Shown here piece after piece: positions 37,625 through 48,900 of a stretch of DNA of 54,606 nucleotides (position 1 is the first letter of the stretch; each line of letters opens with the position of its first letter). A program made the position numbers and the translations under genes. The notes beneath the pieces are model-generated. The model was not told the DNA's origin, made no database searches, and saw nothing but the letters and a program-made list of their open reading frames with translations. Origin of the DNA: Nitratireductor sp. (GTDB lineage: Bacteria > Pseudomonadota > Alphaproteobacteria > Rhizobiales > Rhizobiaceae); the NCBI GenBank assembly GCA_020441665.1, contig JAGRLT010000114.1, forward strand, positions 1 through 54,606, written 5' to 3'.

Positions 37625-38563
37625 CTACGAAGAGGGCTGCGCAACCGGAAAATAGGATGCCGTCAGCGACGGTGTGCCGTCGCAGCCGATCTTGCCCTTG
37701 TCGAGCAGGTCCTCGATATGGGCGAAAACCGACAGCCCGGCCGCGCCATGCATGCGCTTGTCGGTCTCCCGATAGATGACGGCGACCATTTCCGGGATGG
37801 TGCGGTCGCCCTGGCGAATGCGGTGGAGTACCGCGGTCTCGCGCATCCTGCGATGGGCGCGCAGCGCGCGGACGAATTCCCTCGCCTTGTCGAGCCGTCC
37901 GCCATGGCCGGGAAGATAGCTTGCCTCATCGCGCCCGATCAGCGTGTCGAGCGACCGCATATATTGCGCCATATTGCCGTCGGGCGGGGCGACGATGGAG
38001 GTCGCCCAGGCCATGACGTGATCGCCGGAAAACAGGATGTCGGTTCCCGCCAGCGCGAAGGCCATGTGGTTGACGGTGTGGCCGGGGGTGAAGACGGCTT
38101 CCAGCGCGAAGCCCTTGCCCTCGATCACATCGCCGTCGCCGATCGCCACATCCGGCTCGAATTCCCTGTCGCCCGAGGCGTCCAGCGCATTGGTCTCGCC
38201 CAGATGCAGGTCGCGCGCCGCCCGGTGCGGGCCCTCCGCGTAAATGGGCGCGCCGGTTTCGCGTGCCAGCCGGCGTGCAAGCGGCGAATGGTCGATATGG
38301 GTATGGGTGACGAGGATGTGGCTCACCGTGCGGCCCTTCAGCGCCGCAAGCAGCGCCCGGTAGTGCGCCTCGTGGCCGTGCGGCCCGGGATCGATCACCG
38401 CCACTTCGCTTCCGCCGACGATATAGCTGTTGGTGCCGTGAAAGGTGAACGGTCCCGAATTGGGCGCGGTGAGGCGCTGCACGCCGTCGGCGACCTCCAC
38501 GGCTTGCCCATGAGCCGGTTCGAACTCCTGCCGGAATTCCGGAGCTGCCGGTTTTTCGCTCAT
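37625..38563 (-). CDS. Metallo-beta-lactamase-fold hydrolase
   Basis: A 312-residue MBL-fold protein. The metal-binding motif is HTHIDH (His87, His89, Asp91, His92), with later ligands in FTPGHTVNHMAF and FSGDHVMAW (His and Asp) and YLPGHGG. A C-terminal helical domain (about 230-312, TIPEMVAVIYRETD) is as in LACTB2/beta-lactamase-like nucleases and thioesterases. The GTNSYIVGG N-terminus is typical. Substrate unknown. It is divergent from bioY copy 2. Confidence 0.88.
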   Translation of the reverse strand: MSEKPAAPEFRQEFEPAHGQAVEVADGVQRLTAPNSGPFTFHGTNSYIVGGSEVAVIDPGPHGHEAHYRALLAALKGRTVSHILVTHTHIDHSPLARRLARETGAPIYAEGPHRAARDLHLGETNALDASGDREFEPDVAIGDGDVIEGKGFALEAVFTPGHTVNHMAFALAGTDILFSGDHVMAWATSIVAPPDGNMAQYMRSLDTLIGRDEASYLPGHGGRLDKAREFVRALRAHRRMRETAVLHRIRQGDRTIPEMVAVIYRETDKRMHGAAGLSVFAHIEDLLDKGKIGCDGTPSLTASYFPVAQPSS

Positions 38564-38717
38564 CGATACGCCCCCAGACACGCCATTGAACACGACACCG
38601 AACGCAGTCCCGGATGGTTTGGCTGTAGAGATCGCCATCCCGTGGCCACTGAGCGGTTGCCTGTGCGTTCAATAGCCAATATACCGCCCTTTATCCATGG
38701 CACCAACGGAGCAGCTC

Positions 38718-39323
38718 ATGTCCAGCATCAATCCCGGCAGACCTCTCGCCAGCCACGCCCTTGGCGCAGCGTCGACCCGTTTCGCGTCCAAGCTCTTTCT
38801 GGTGGCGCTCGGCGTCGTCCTGATCGCCATTTCCGCAAAATTCAAGGTGCCGCTATGGCCCAATCCCACGCCGGTTACCCTGCAGACGCTGGTGATATTC
38901 ACCCTTGCCGCCGCCTATGGCGGCCGTCTGGCCGCGGCAACCGTCGGTGCCTATCTCGTCACCGGAGCGCTCGGCATGCCGGTCTTCACCGGCACCCCCG
39001 AACAGGGCATCGGCCTTCTCTACATGGTGGGTCCGACCGGTGGCTATCTTGCCGGCTTCCTCCTCATGGCCTGGCTGACGGGTCTTGCCGCCGATCGCGG
39101 CTGGGACCGGAACCCGCTCAAGCTCGGTTCCGCCATGCTGGTGGGTGAAGTCCTCATGCTGGCGCTGGGTGCGCTCTGGATGGGTTATCTCTTCGGTGCC
39201 GACAAGATCATCGCCTGGGGCGTCGGCCCGTTCATCATCACGGATCTGATCAAGCTCGCCATCGCGGCGGCGATCGTTCCCGCCGTCTGGGGGCTGATCC
39301 GCGGCAAGGGCCGGAACGCCTGA
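38718..39323 (+). CDS. bioY: Biotin transporter BioY (copy 2)
   Basis: A 201-residue S-component with the signatures VPLWPNPTPVTLQTLV, GALGMPVFTGTPEQGIG and LLYMVGPTGGYLAGF. Start 38718 has CGGAG 8 bases upstream; ATG 38697 is an in-frame alternative. It also lacks adjacent bioMN. It is diverged from copy 1, which suggests different origin or specificity rather than recent duplication. A clear intrinsic terminator follows. Confidence 0.9.
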   Translation: MSSINPGRPLASHALGAASTRFASKLFLVALGVVLIAISAKFKVPLWPNPTPVTLQTLVIFTLAAAYGGRLAAATVGAYLVTGALGMPVFTGTPEQGIGLLYMVGPTGGYLAGFLLMAWLTGLAADRGWDRNPLKLGSAMLVGEVLMLALGALWMGYLFGADKIIAWGVGPFIITDLIKLAIAAAIVPAVWGLIRGKGRNA

Positions 39324-39350
39324 CTGGCCACGGCATCGGAAATTTTATCG

Positions 39351-39378
39351 AAACGCCCTGGCTCTGCCGGGGCGTTTT
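39351..39378 (+). terminator. Intrinsic terminator after bioY copy 2
   Basis: AAACGCCC pairs with GGGCGTTT around an 11-base loop, running into TTTTGC. It starts 27 bases after the bioY stop. A standard rho-independent layout. Confidence 0.8.
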
Positions 39379-39405
39379 GCATTTCGGCTCGGAGGGGCCG
39401 GTCGG

Positions 39406-39702
39406 CTAGTCCCGCTCGCCCTTCTCGTCGCGGGTGACCGGCAGCTTCTTCTCGACGCCGAGAAGCTCGATATCGCGCCACAGCCGTCCAGGTGCTTCGG
39501 GGCTGTGTTCGATGGTCGTATATTTGCCGTTCCTGAACACGCCCACCTCATACCCCCTCGGTGCATCTCTCGTGCCTTCGGAATAGGTCAGCACATAGGT
39601 CTCGTCGCGATAGTCGTAGCGCTTGCCCCAACTTGTCCGGCATCCGGCCAGCGCTGCGCCGGCAATGGCTATGGCAAGAGCGATTTTGACAATCCGTCCC
39701 AC
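39406..39702 (-). CDS. Small putative lipoprotein
   Basis: A 98-residue lipoprotein: signal MGRIVKIALAIAIAGAALAGC with lipobox LAGC and Cys21, then a charged mature domain (RYDYRDETYVLTYSEG; GVFRNGKYTTIEH). No recognised domain. It is divergent from the LuxR-type regulator and convergent with bioY. Confidence 0.7.
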   Translation of the reverse strand: MGRIVKIALAIAIAGAALAGCRTSWGKRYDYRDETYVLTYSEGTRDAPRGYEVGVFRNGKYTTIEHSPEAPGRLWRDIELLGVEKKLPVTRDEKGERD

Positions 39703-39800
39703 GTCTTCCTCCCTTCATCGGCTGAACAGTTCCTTCAAACCCGCCGAACCGGGATTTTGCGTCATCAGTTTTGGTGATAAGGTCGGGCCGGGAGGGTTCC

Positions 39801-40544
39801 TTGGCGGATATTCGCGAACTGAGCGTGCTGATCGACCGGCTTTATGCGGCAGCCCATGGCGAAGAGGAATGGGACGGCGCGCTCAACCGGCTGTGTGATC
39901 TTTGCGGTGCCCGCGCGGCCACGGTGGAATTTCACGACGTGGTCGAGGGTGCCCATCTCTTCAGCCATTCGATCCGCCTCGACCAGGCCCTGATGCCGGT
40001 CTATGTCCGGGAATTCGCCGGCCGCAATCCACGGGTCCGTCATCTCCAGACATCGCGCCAGCGCATCGCCTTCGACCATCTCTTCATGACCGAGACTGAG
40101 ATGGACCGCGACCCCTTCTATGCCGGGTTCCTTCGACCCCAGGGGCTTCGCTATTTCGTTTCCGTCGATTCGGCCCTGTTCGACCGGCGCGTCAAGGGCG
40201 CGGTCGCGCTTCAGTTCGGCGGAAAGATCAGCGGGGTGCAGCAGGAGGGGATCGATTTCATGACGGTGCTGGCGCCGCATTTCAACCGGGCGCTCGGCGT
40301 CTTCTGGCGCAACAATGCGCTGGATCTGGACCCCGAACATCTCGACAAGCAATTGGCGGCCTTCTCGCTGACACCCGCCGAAAGGCGGTTGGCGCGCGCC
40401 GTGGCCGCCGGCGAACGGCTGCCGGATTATGCAAGGCGGACGGGGATTTCGATCAATACGGCCTATACCCACTATGCCCGGGTCAAGGGAAAGCTCGACT
40501 GCCGCAGCCGCGGCGAACTGGTCGGCCGTTTGGCGAGCCTCTGA
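39801..40544 (+). CDS. LuxR-type HTH transcriptional regulator
   Basis: A 247-residue regulator with a C-terminal LuxR/FixJ-type HTH (about residues 185-245: LTPAERRLARAVAAGERLPDYARRTGISINTAYTHYARV, quoted in part as LTPAERRLA and GISINTAYTHYARVKGKL). The N-terminal 180 residues lack a receiver or obvious autoinducer-binding signature. The TTG start at 39801 is supported by GGGAGGG 4-5 bases upstream. Target and signal unknown. Confidence 0.8.
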   Translation: MADIRELSVLIDRLYAAAHGEEEWDGALNRLCDLCGARAATVEFHDVVEGAHLFSHSIRLDQALMPVYVREFAGRNPRVRHLQTSRQRIAFDHLFMTETEMDRDPFYAGFLRPQGLRYFVSVDSALFDRRVKGAVALQFGGKISGVQQEGIDFMTVLAPHFNRALGVFWRNNALDLDPEHLDKQLAAFSLTPAERRLARAVAAGERLPDYARRTGISINTAYTHYARVKGKLDCRSRGELVGRLASL

Positions 40545-40571
40545 AGGATCGAAAACAGCGCTTCATGCAAT

Positions 40572-41756
40572 TCAGTGCGACAGTTCCTTCATCGCGCCGT
40601 CAAGCCCGGCAAGCGTCAGCGGATACATTCGCCCGCCGAACAATTGCCGGATCATCTGCGTCGACTGGGTGTAATTCCAGGCCCGCTCCTGCGCCGGATT
40701 GAGCCAGATGCAATGCTTCCAGGTGTCGAGCGCGCGGCGCAGCCAGGCTTCGCCGGGCTCGGCGTTCCAATGCTCCACCGAACCGCCGGCATAGACGATC
40801 TCGTAGGGGCTCATCGCCGCGTCGCCGACAAAGATGACCTTGTAGTCGGAACCGTATTTGTGCAGCACGTCATGGGTGGCAACGACTTCCTGACGGCGGC
40901 GGCGATTGTCCTTCCACACCCCTTCATAAAGGCAGTTGTGGAAGTAGAAATATTCCAGATGCTTGAGCTCGGTGCGGGCCGCCGAAAACAGTTCCTCGAC
41001 GATGCGGATGTGATCGTCCATCGAGCCGCCGACATCGAGGAACAGCAGGACCTTCACCGCATTGTGCCGCTCGGGCCGCGTCTTGACGTCGAGATAGCCG
41101 TGTTCTGCCGTTGCGCGGATCGTGCCGCCAAGATCGAGTTCCTCATCCGCCCCCTCGCGCACCCAGCGGCGCAGGCGCTTGAGCGCCACCTTGATGTTGC
41201 GGGTGCCGAGTTCCACGCTGTCGTCGAGGTTCCTGAAATCGCGCCGGTCCCAGACCTTGACCGCGCGGCGGTGGCGCGACTGATCCTGGCCGATCCTGAT
41301 GCCTTCCGGATTGTAGCCATAGGCGCCGAAGGGCGAGGTGCCGGCGGTGCCGATCATCTTCGAGCCGCCCTGGTGGCGCTTCTGCTGTTCCCTGAGCCGC
41401 TCGCGCAGGGTCTCCATCAGTTTCTCAAAGCCGCCGAGACCCTCGACCAGCTTCTTTTCCTCTTCGCTCAGATGCTTCTCGGCAAGCTTTCTCAGCCATT
41501 CCTCGGGCAGGTCCATCGTCTCGACGCCCTCGGCACCCGAAACCGCTTCGAGCCCCTTGAAGAACTCCGAAAACACCCGGTCGAAGCGGTCGAGATGACG
41601 CTCGTCCTTCACCAGTGCGGCGCGGGCGAGATAGTAGAAGCCCTCGACGTCGTAGGTGACGAGATCGGTCTCCATCGCTTCAAGCAGGGTCAGGTACTCC
41701 CGCAGGCTGACGGGAATCTTCGCTTCTTTGAGCTTGAGGAAGAACGGGATGAACAT
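40572..41756 (-). CDS. VWA-domain protein (CoxE-like)
   Basis: A 394-residue protein with a C-terminal von Willebrand factor A domain. The metal-site motif is FLDVGGSMDDH (a DxGxS variant of MIDAS), followed by HLEYFYFHNCLYEGVW and VIFVGDAAMSPYEI. Such proteins pair with MoxR ATPases as chaperone-like metal-insertion or assembly systems. The matching MoxR gene is at 43574-44416 on the same strand, but metA and a toxin-antitoxin pair lie between. Its start is 7 bases after the doc stop, so it may be co-transcribed with phd-doc. Confidence 0.88.
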   Translation of the reverse strand: MFIPFFLKLKEAKIPVSLREYLTLLEAMETDLVTYDVEGFYYLARAALVKDERHLDRFDRVFSEFFKGLEAVSGAEGVETMDLPEEWLRKLAEKHLSEEEKKLVEGLGGFEKLMETLRERLREQQKRHQGGSKMIGTAGTSPFGAYGYNPEGIRIGQDQSRHRRAVKVWDRRDFRNLDDSVELGTRNIKVALKRLRRWVREGADEELDLGGTIRATAEHGYLDVKTRPERHNAVKVLLFLDVGGSMDDHIRIVEELFSAARTELKHLEYFYFHNCLYEGVWKDNRRRRQEVVATHDVLHKYGSDYKVIFVGDAAMSPYEIVYAGGSVEHWNAEPGEAWLRRALDTWKHCIWLNPAQERAWNYTQSTQMIRQLFGGRMYPLTLAGLDGAMKELSH

Positions 41757-41763
41757 GGCGTAC

Positions 41764-42138
41764 TCAAGCAGGCTTGGTATTTTTCCGCAACCATGCGTCG
41801 AGATCGTCCTTGGTGAAGGTGCCGGCTTCGAGGTGGGAGTAGATGAAAGCGATCAGCGTGGCATTGTCAGCTGTAACGAGAACCCCATTGGCTTCCAGAA
41901 AAATCTCTGCGCAGGCCAGCGCAACACGTTTGTTGCCATCGATGAATCCATGATTCATGGTGAGACTTTCCCACAATGCGGCAGCCTCTTCGATCAAATC
42001 GGTATAATAGCCTGTTTGGGGGCGCAACAGCGCCGCCTCAATCAGTCCACGGTCACGAACGCCCGGCGATCCACCAAATACGGCAATCTGATCAGCGTGG
42101 ATGTCCAACGCCTCGTCAATTGTAAGATAAATATGCAT
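41764..42138 (-). CDS. doc: Doc-type Fic toxin
   Basis: A 124-residue death-on-curing family toxin. The Fic core motif is HGFIDGNKR (His63 to Arg71), the Doc variant associated with phosphorylation of elongation factor Tu in phage P1 Doc. It starts 5 bases after the phd stop, indicating co-translation with its antitoxin, and ends 7 bases before the VWA start. Confidence 0.93.
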   Translation of the reverse strand: MHIYLTIDEALDIHADQIAVFGGSPGVRDRGLIEAALLRPQTGYYTDLIEEAAALWESLTMNHGFIDGNKRVALACAEIFLEANGVLVTADNATLIAFIYSHLEAGTFTKDDLDAWLRKNTKPA

Positions 42139-42143
42139 AGCCC

Positions 42144-42374
42144 TTATTTGGCCAGCGCTTCATAGACTTCGCGCCGTCGTTCCATGCTGCGTTTGTGGAG
42201 TTCCTTGACAAGCGGACGAACTGCATTCTGTTTGGCCAGCCGCTCGTAATCCTCCGCAGCCAGAACGACCCGGTAGTTGCGCCCGTTCTTCTGGATCGCG
42301 ACCGGTTCATTGCCGGCCTGCTCCATCAGTTCTCCAAACCGGTTTTTGGCTTCGGTTGCGGTAAAATGTTTCAT
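42144..42374 (-). CDS. phd: Phd/YefM-type antitoxin
   Basis: A 76-residue antitoxin with the N-terminal Phd fold (FTATEAKNRFGELMEQA) that binds operator DNA and a C-terminal tail (REVYEALAK) expected to block the Doc active site. It is first in the phd-doc operon; the inverted repeat just upstream (42391-42439) is the probable autoregulatory operator. Confidence 0.9.
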   Translation of the reverse strand: MKHFTATEAKNRFGELMEQAGNEPVAIQKNGRNYRVVLAAEDYERLAKQNAVRPLVKELHKRSMERRREVYEALAK

Positions 42375-42390
42375 GGCGCATCTCCTTGAC

Positions 42391-42439
42391 GGCCAAAATA
42401 GCCATTTTCGCTAATTTAGTCAATATGGCTAATCTGGCC
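42391..42439 (-). promoter_or_regulatory. Inverted-repeat operator of the phd-doc module
   Basis: AT-rich region with nested dyads: GGCC...GGCC outside, TAGCCAT (42399-42405) against ATGGCTA (42425-42431), and CTAA-T-TTAG (42411-42419) in the centre. Local AT content is far above the surroundings. It overlaps the last codon of metA. Conditional binding by Phd or Phd-Doc is inferred from position. Confidence 0.6.
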
Positions 42440-43355
42440 GCTCGCCAATCGCCTTCAGGTCGAACGGTGTCGTCTGATAGGTCTGGTTGATCCAGTTGCC
42501 GAACAGAAGATGGGCGTGCGAGCGCCAGCGGTTCTGCGGCGGCATGGCGGGATTGTCGGCCGGGTAATAATTGTGCGGGATTTCGATCGGCACATTCGCC
42601 GCCACGTCGCGGTCGTACTCTTCCTTGAGCGAGGTGGAATCGTATTCGATATGGTTGAAGATGTAGAGCCGCCGCCCGGTCTCTTCGGTGATCAGGCAGG
42701 GGCCGGTAATGTCGGATTCCATCAGGATTTCGAGCGCGCCATGTTCTCGCACATCGCCCGAACGCACCTCCGTCCAGCGCGATACCGGAATGGAAAAGTC
42801 GTCGGAAAAGCCGCTGAGATAGGGCGAAGCCGGATTGAGGTTGCGGTGGCGATAGACGCCGAAGGCTTTTTTCTCGAGCGCATATTTCGGCACGCCGTGG
42901 AAATGACTGATCGCCGCCATCGCCCCCCAGCAGATGAAGAAGCTCGAATGCACATGGCTGGTCGTCCAGTCCAGGATGCGCGTAAGCTCATCCCAATAGG
43001 TCACGTCCTCGAACGGCAGCGTCTCGATCGGTGCACCGGTGATGATGAAACCGTCGAACCTGCGGTCGCGTATCTCTTCCCAGGCATGATAGAAATCGAT
43101 CAGGTGATCTTCCGACGTGTTCTTGGCCTGGTGCGAGCCGATGCGCACCAGCGTCAGTTCCACCTGTAGCGGAGAGGAGCCGAGCAGCCGGGCGATCTGC
43201 GTCTCGGTGCGGATCTTGTTGGGCATCAGGTTCAGGAGGCCGATCTGCAGCGGGCGGATGTCCTGGCGCACCGCATGGGTCTCGTCCATCACCATCACCC
43301 CTTCCTGGATCAGGGTTTCGCGGGCGGGGAGGCGGTCGGGGATACGGATCGGCAT
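42429..43355 (-). CDS. metA: Homoserine O-acyltransferase MetA (predicted acetyl-CoA specific)
   Basis: A 308-residue MetA-fold enzyme, first step of methionine synthesis from homoserine. The nucleophile is Cys142 in [10 protein letters not shown], with His and Glu in IFNHIEYD. Residue 111 is Glu (TGAPIE); in this family Glu111 is associated with acetyl-CoA use and Gly111 (as in E. coli) with succinyl-CoA. So O-acetylhomoserine is the likely product. The gene is preceded by a SAM-II riboswitch (43463-43545) and terminator (43400-43430), giving feedback by S-adenosylmethionine. Confidence 0.95.
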   Translation of the reverse strand: MPIRIPDRLPARETLIQEGVMVMDETHAVRQDIRPLQIGLLNLMPNKIRTETQIARLLGSSPLQVELTLVRIGSHQAKNTSEDHLIDFYHAWEEIRDRRFDGFIITGAPIETLPFEDVTYWDELTRILDWTTSHVHSSFFICWGAMAAISHFHGVPKYALEKKAFGVYRHRNLNPASPYLSGFSDDFSIPVSRWTEVRSGDVREHGALEILMESDITGPCLITEETGRRLYIFNHIEYDSTSLKEEYDRDVAANVPIEIPHNYYPADNPAMPPQNRWRSHAHLLFGNWINQTYQTTPFDLKAIGERPD

Positions 43356-43399
43356 GCCAACTTCTCACAATACGCGCTGCCGGGCCTGCATGCGGCAAC

Positions 43400-43430
43400 A
43401 AAAAACCGGAAGCGAAATCGCTACCGGTTC
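43400..43430 (-). terminator. Intrinsic terminator in the metA leader (riboswitch expression platform)
   Basis: On the minus strand AACCGG then AGCG pairs with CGCT then CCGGTT around loop ATTT, followed by a run of six T including the last stem bases. It lies between the SAM-II aptamer and the metA start, 45 bases before the ATG. Either the leader attenuator or the terminator of upstream moxR transcription; the position after the aptamer favours attenuation. Confidence 0.75.
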
Positions 43431-43462
43431 GCGGCTGATCCCGAGGTTCTGCTCAGTCCAGC

Positions 43463-43545
43463 GGCCCTTTTAGCGACTTCTTTAACGTGGCTGCAAGCCG
43501 GGCGCCCTGCCGGCAAACCGCCGGGGCACTCAAATCACCACGGGC
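43463..43545 (-). promoter_or_regulatory. SAM-II riboswitch upstream of metA
   Basis: On the minus strand the conserved blocks appear in order: CGTGGTGATTTGAG (P1 5' arm and start of L1), CGGCTTGCAGCCACG (end of L1 and P1 3' arm), then TTAAAGAAGTCGCTAAAAGGG (given as TTAAAGAAG and TCGCTAAAAGGG), the 3' pseudoknot strand. P1 pairs CGTGG with CCACG. Compared with the compact consensus, L1 carries an extra hairpin of about 28 bases (GCCC/GGGC with inner CGGC/GCCG). SAM binding lowers metA expression. Confidence 0.88.
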
Positions 43546-43573
43546 CGATATGTAATGGCTGGCCACCGGGACG

Positions 43574-44416
43574 TCAATTGCCGCGCTGTCTTGCCAGGAA
43601 CGCCAGCCGCTCGAACAGGTGCACGTCCTGTTCGTTCTTCAGCAGGGCGCCGTGCAGCCGGGGCAGCGCATCCTTGGCCGAGCCGCGCAGGTCGGCGGGG
43701 TCGATGTCTTCGGCGACCAGAAGACGGATCCAGTCGAGCGCCTCCGAGGTCGACGGCTTCTTCTTCAATCCCGGCGTGTCGCGGATCTCGTAGAACTGGG
43801 TCAGCGCCTCCTGCACCAGCCGATGCTTGATGCCGGGATAGTGCACATCGACGATCGAGTGCAGCACCTGCCGGTCGGGGAAGGCGATATAGTGGAAGAA
43901 GCAGCGGCGCAGAAAGGCGTCCGGCAGTTCCTTCTCATTGTTGGAGGTGATGATGACGATCGGCCGCTGCCTCGCCCTGATCGTCTCGCCGGTCTCGTAG
44001 ACGTGGAACTCCATGCGGTCGAGCTCCTGCAACAGGTCGTTGGGAAATTCGATATCGGCCTTGTCGATCTCGTCGATCAGCAGCACGACCTTTTCCTCCG
44101 CCTCGAACGCCTCCCACAACTTGCCGCGGCGGATATAGTTCCGCACATCGTTGACCCGCTCATCGCCCAGTTGCGAGTCGCGCAGCCGCGACACCGCATC
44201 GTATTCATAGAGGCCCTGCTGTGCCTTGGTGGTCGATTTGATGTTCCATTCGAGGAAGCGAAGGCCGAGGCTTTCGGCGATCTGGCGCGCCAGTTCGGTC
44301 TTGCCCGTGCCGGGTTCTCCCTTCACCAGCAGCGGCTTTTCCAGCGCGATTGCCGCATTGACGGCGATCTTCAGATCGTCGGCGGCGATATAGGCTTCGG
44401 TCCCTTCAAAACGCAT
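43574..44416 (-). CDS. MoxR-family AAA+ ATPase
   Basis: A 280-residue AAA+ ATPase. Walker A GEPGTGKT (residues 33-40), Walker B VVLLIDEIDKAD, sensor IVIITSNNEKELPDAFLRRC. MoxR proteins work with VWA-domain partners in cofactor insertion or complex assembly; the CoxE-like VWA protein at 40572-41756 is the obvious candidate although three genes lie between. It is transcribed toward the metA leader. Confidence 0.92.
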   Translation of the reverse strand: MRFEGTEAYIAADDLKIAVNAAIALEKPLLVKGEPGTGKTELARQIAESLGLRFLEWNIKSTTKAQQGLYEYDAVSRLRDSQLGDERVNDVRNYIRRGKLWEAFEAEEKVVLLIDEIDKADIEFPNDLLQELDRMEFHVYETGETIRARQRPIVIITSNNEKELPDAFLRRCFFHYIAFPDRQVLHSIVDVHYPGIKHRLVQEALTQFYEIRDTPGLKKKPSTSEALDWIRLLVAEDIDPADLRGSAKDALPRLHGALLKNEQDVHLFERLAFLARQRGN

Positions 44417-44783
44417 GGGGCCATGACTCCGGTGATTGAGACCTGGGATGGAAGACAGCCCCTATCACCCCTGCGCGGCAACTTCAACGCGCGGCGCGCC
44501 CGGTGCGATGCCGGTTTACCGTTACGTCAATTCAGGCGCTCAACCGCAACAATTTACTGGACGTAAGCTTTGAATTCTGACAAGTGGGGGGCGGCCGTTG
44601 ACGTACTCGGTAACAGGCCTAGACCGCATATGCTTTGGGAGGAGCCGCAGTCTTATGCCACCGGAGCGTCAGCGGCCACATTTGCTCCAAATCCACTGAT
44701 CCGACCCGTTACCCGCTGCTTCGCGGCGGGCGCAGTGCGCTGTGGAAGGCGGCGTGTCCGGCCCAAATCCGCTCACTTCCGCC
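44417..44783. other. Intergenic region between moxR and tRNA-Gln
   Basis: About 370 bases without a credible gene. Open frames on both strands here run through the tRNA or have no ribosome binding site. The 5' part would hold the moxR promoter. Nothing else recognisable was seen. Confidence 0.5.
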
Positions 44784-44812
44784 TTGCGGCTGCCGATCCG
44801 CTTTTGTATAGA
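44784..44812 (+). promoter_or_regulatory. Promoter of tRNA-Gln
   Basis: TTGCGG (44784-44789), 17-base spacer, TATAGA (44807-44812), ending 13 bases before the mature tRNA 5' end. Good housekeeping-sigma spacing and close to a stable-RNA gene. Confidence 0.6.
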
Positions 44813-44825
44813 GGCGGCGCTTCGT

Positions 44826-44900
44826 TGGGGTGTAGCCAAGTGGTAAGGCAGCGGTTTTTGGTACCGCCATGCGCTGGTTCGAATCCAGCCACCCCAGCCA
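44826..44900 (+). tRNA. tRNA-Gln (anticodon UUG)
   Basis: Full cloverleaf: acceptor TGGGGTG/CACCCCA, D arm with AAGTGGTAAGGC, anticodon stem GCGGT/ACCGC with loop TTTTGGT giving anticodon TTG, T arm with GGTTCGAATCC, discriminator G and encoded CCA. 75 bases including CCA. Confidence 0.97.
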
Positions 44901-44944
44901 GCTTTCCGCAAGACCGGTCGGGGCGTCCAACCCGCAGGCAACGG

Positions 44945-44963
44945 CCCGAGAAACAGTCTCGGG
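44945..44963. terminator. Small hairpin between tRNA-Gln and the DUF1127-like gene
   Basis: CCCGAGA, 5-base loop, TCTCGGG: perfect 7-bp stem located 45 bases after the tRNA and 18 bases after the convergent gene's stop. No T tract on either side, so it is only a candidate bidirectional terminator. Confidence 0.4.
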
Positions 44964-44980
44964 ACCGGTTGAAGCGGTTG

Positions 44981-45214
44981 TCAGATTTCCACGGCCTCGT
45001 GCAGTACATAGGCGGTGATCTGGTCGCGAGTGATCCCCATCGCCGACAGTTCGCGATCGCTCATGCGGTTGAGCCGCATGATCTCGTCCATATGGTTTGA
45101 AACGGCCTGATTGATCTCGTTCTCATCCACCAGAAAACCGATACTGGCCGACAGGAAGTTGAGAAGGATCGGCGAAACGCCGTTCATCTTGGTGTGGTGC
45201 TGCATCATGGTCAT
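44981..45214 (-). CDS. Small DUF1127-like protein
   Basis: A 77-residue protein. The C-terminal part (DEIMRLNRMSDRELSAMGITRDQITAYVL, key segment LNRMSDRELSAMGITRDQI) matches the DUF1127 pattern of short alphaproteobacterial proteins, some of which affect phosphate, RNA or virulence traits. Start could be 45214, 45208 or 45205 (MTMM). It is convergent with tRNA-Gln. Confidence 0.7.
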   Translation of the reverse strand: MTMMQHHTKMNGVSPILLNFLSASIGFLVDENEINQAVSNHMDEIMRLNRMSDRELSAMGITRDQITAYVLHEAVEI

Positions 45215-45475
45215 CCCTGCGCGCCCCCTTGGTTGCGTCCCCTTGCGGGCTTGTAAACGTCAGTAGCGTTTTGCCGGAAATTCGCTGTGCAATTGGTCAC
45301 AAGCATGTCGGATGGCGGGCAAATTGTGGCGGGCCGGCGGTCTTTCAGAGGTCTTTCCACGATAATCCGGCGATGTTCGCGCTTTCAGCCCTTGATCCGG
45401 GCCGGGCGGGGCGTAGGTGTGGAACGTGAACCGGCTTTTCGAAGCCCGCCCGCGGCAGCATCAAGGAGAACGATA

Positions 45476-45931
45476 TTGCGCTTTCTGCACACCATGGTCC
45501 GCATCCGCGACATCGAACAGTCGCTGGATTTCTACTGCAACAAGCTGGGGCTTGTGGAGACGCGCCGTTTCGACAGCGAGGCCGGGCGCTACACGCTGAT
45601 CTTCCTGGCCGCCCCCGGCAATCTCGATCAGGCCCGGGCGACGCGTTGCCCGGAAGTGGAACTGACCTACAACTGGCCGGACGAGAACGGCAAGGTCGAG
45701 GACTATTCAGGCGGGCGCAGTTTCGGGCACCTCGCCTACAAGGTCGACAACATCTACGATACCTGCCAGCGGCTGATGGACCAGGGCGTCACGATCAACC
45801 GCCCGCCGCGCGACGGCCATATGGCGTTTGTCAGGTCGCCCGACGGCATCTCCATCGAACTCCTGCAGGAGGGCGACGCCCTGCCGAAACAGGAGCCCTG
45901 GGCTTCGATGGAAAATACCGGGAGCTGGTAG
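45476..45931 (+). CDS. gloA: Lactoylglutathione lyase (glyoxalase I)
   Basis: A 151-residue VOC-fold metalloenzyme converting the methylglyoxal-glutathione hemithioacetal to S-lactoylglutathione. It starts MRFLHTMVRI, nearly identical in pattern to E. coli GloA, with metal ligands His5, Glu62 (VELTYNW), His85 (FGHLAYKVDN) and Glu128 (SIELLQEG). The TTG start at 45476 has AAGGAG 7 bases upstream. It converges on gcvP. Confidence 0.95.
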   Translation: MRFLHTMVRIRDIEQSLDFYCNKLGLVETRRFDSEAGRYTLIFLAAPGNLDQARATRCPEVELTYNWPDENGKVEDYSGGRSFGHLAYKVDNIYDTCQRLMDQGVTINRPPRDGHMAFVRSPDGISIELLQEGDALPKQEPWASMENTGSW

Positions 45932-45976
45932 GAAAGGGGAGTTTCCCCCCTTTTGAGGGGGAGAAACGTGACATAG

Positions 45977-48832
<2,856 letters not shown>

Positions 48833-48900
48833 GCCATGCTCCATCAATGGGATCGTGGGGTAAACTATCGGGGGGACGGGCGCTGTCGGCTCGGATCCGG

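Noticed and set aside
44570-45100. 176-codon plus-strand frame
   Set aside because: Runs through the tRNA-Gln gene and has no domain or ribosome binding site.
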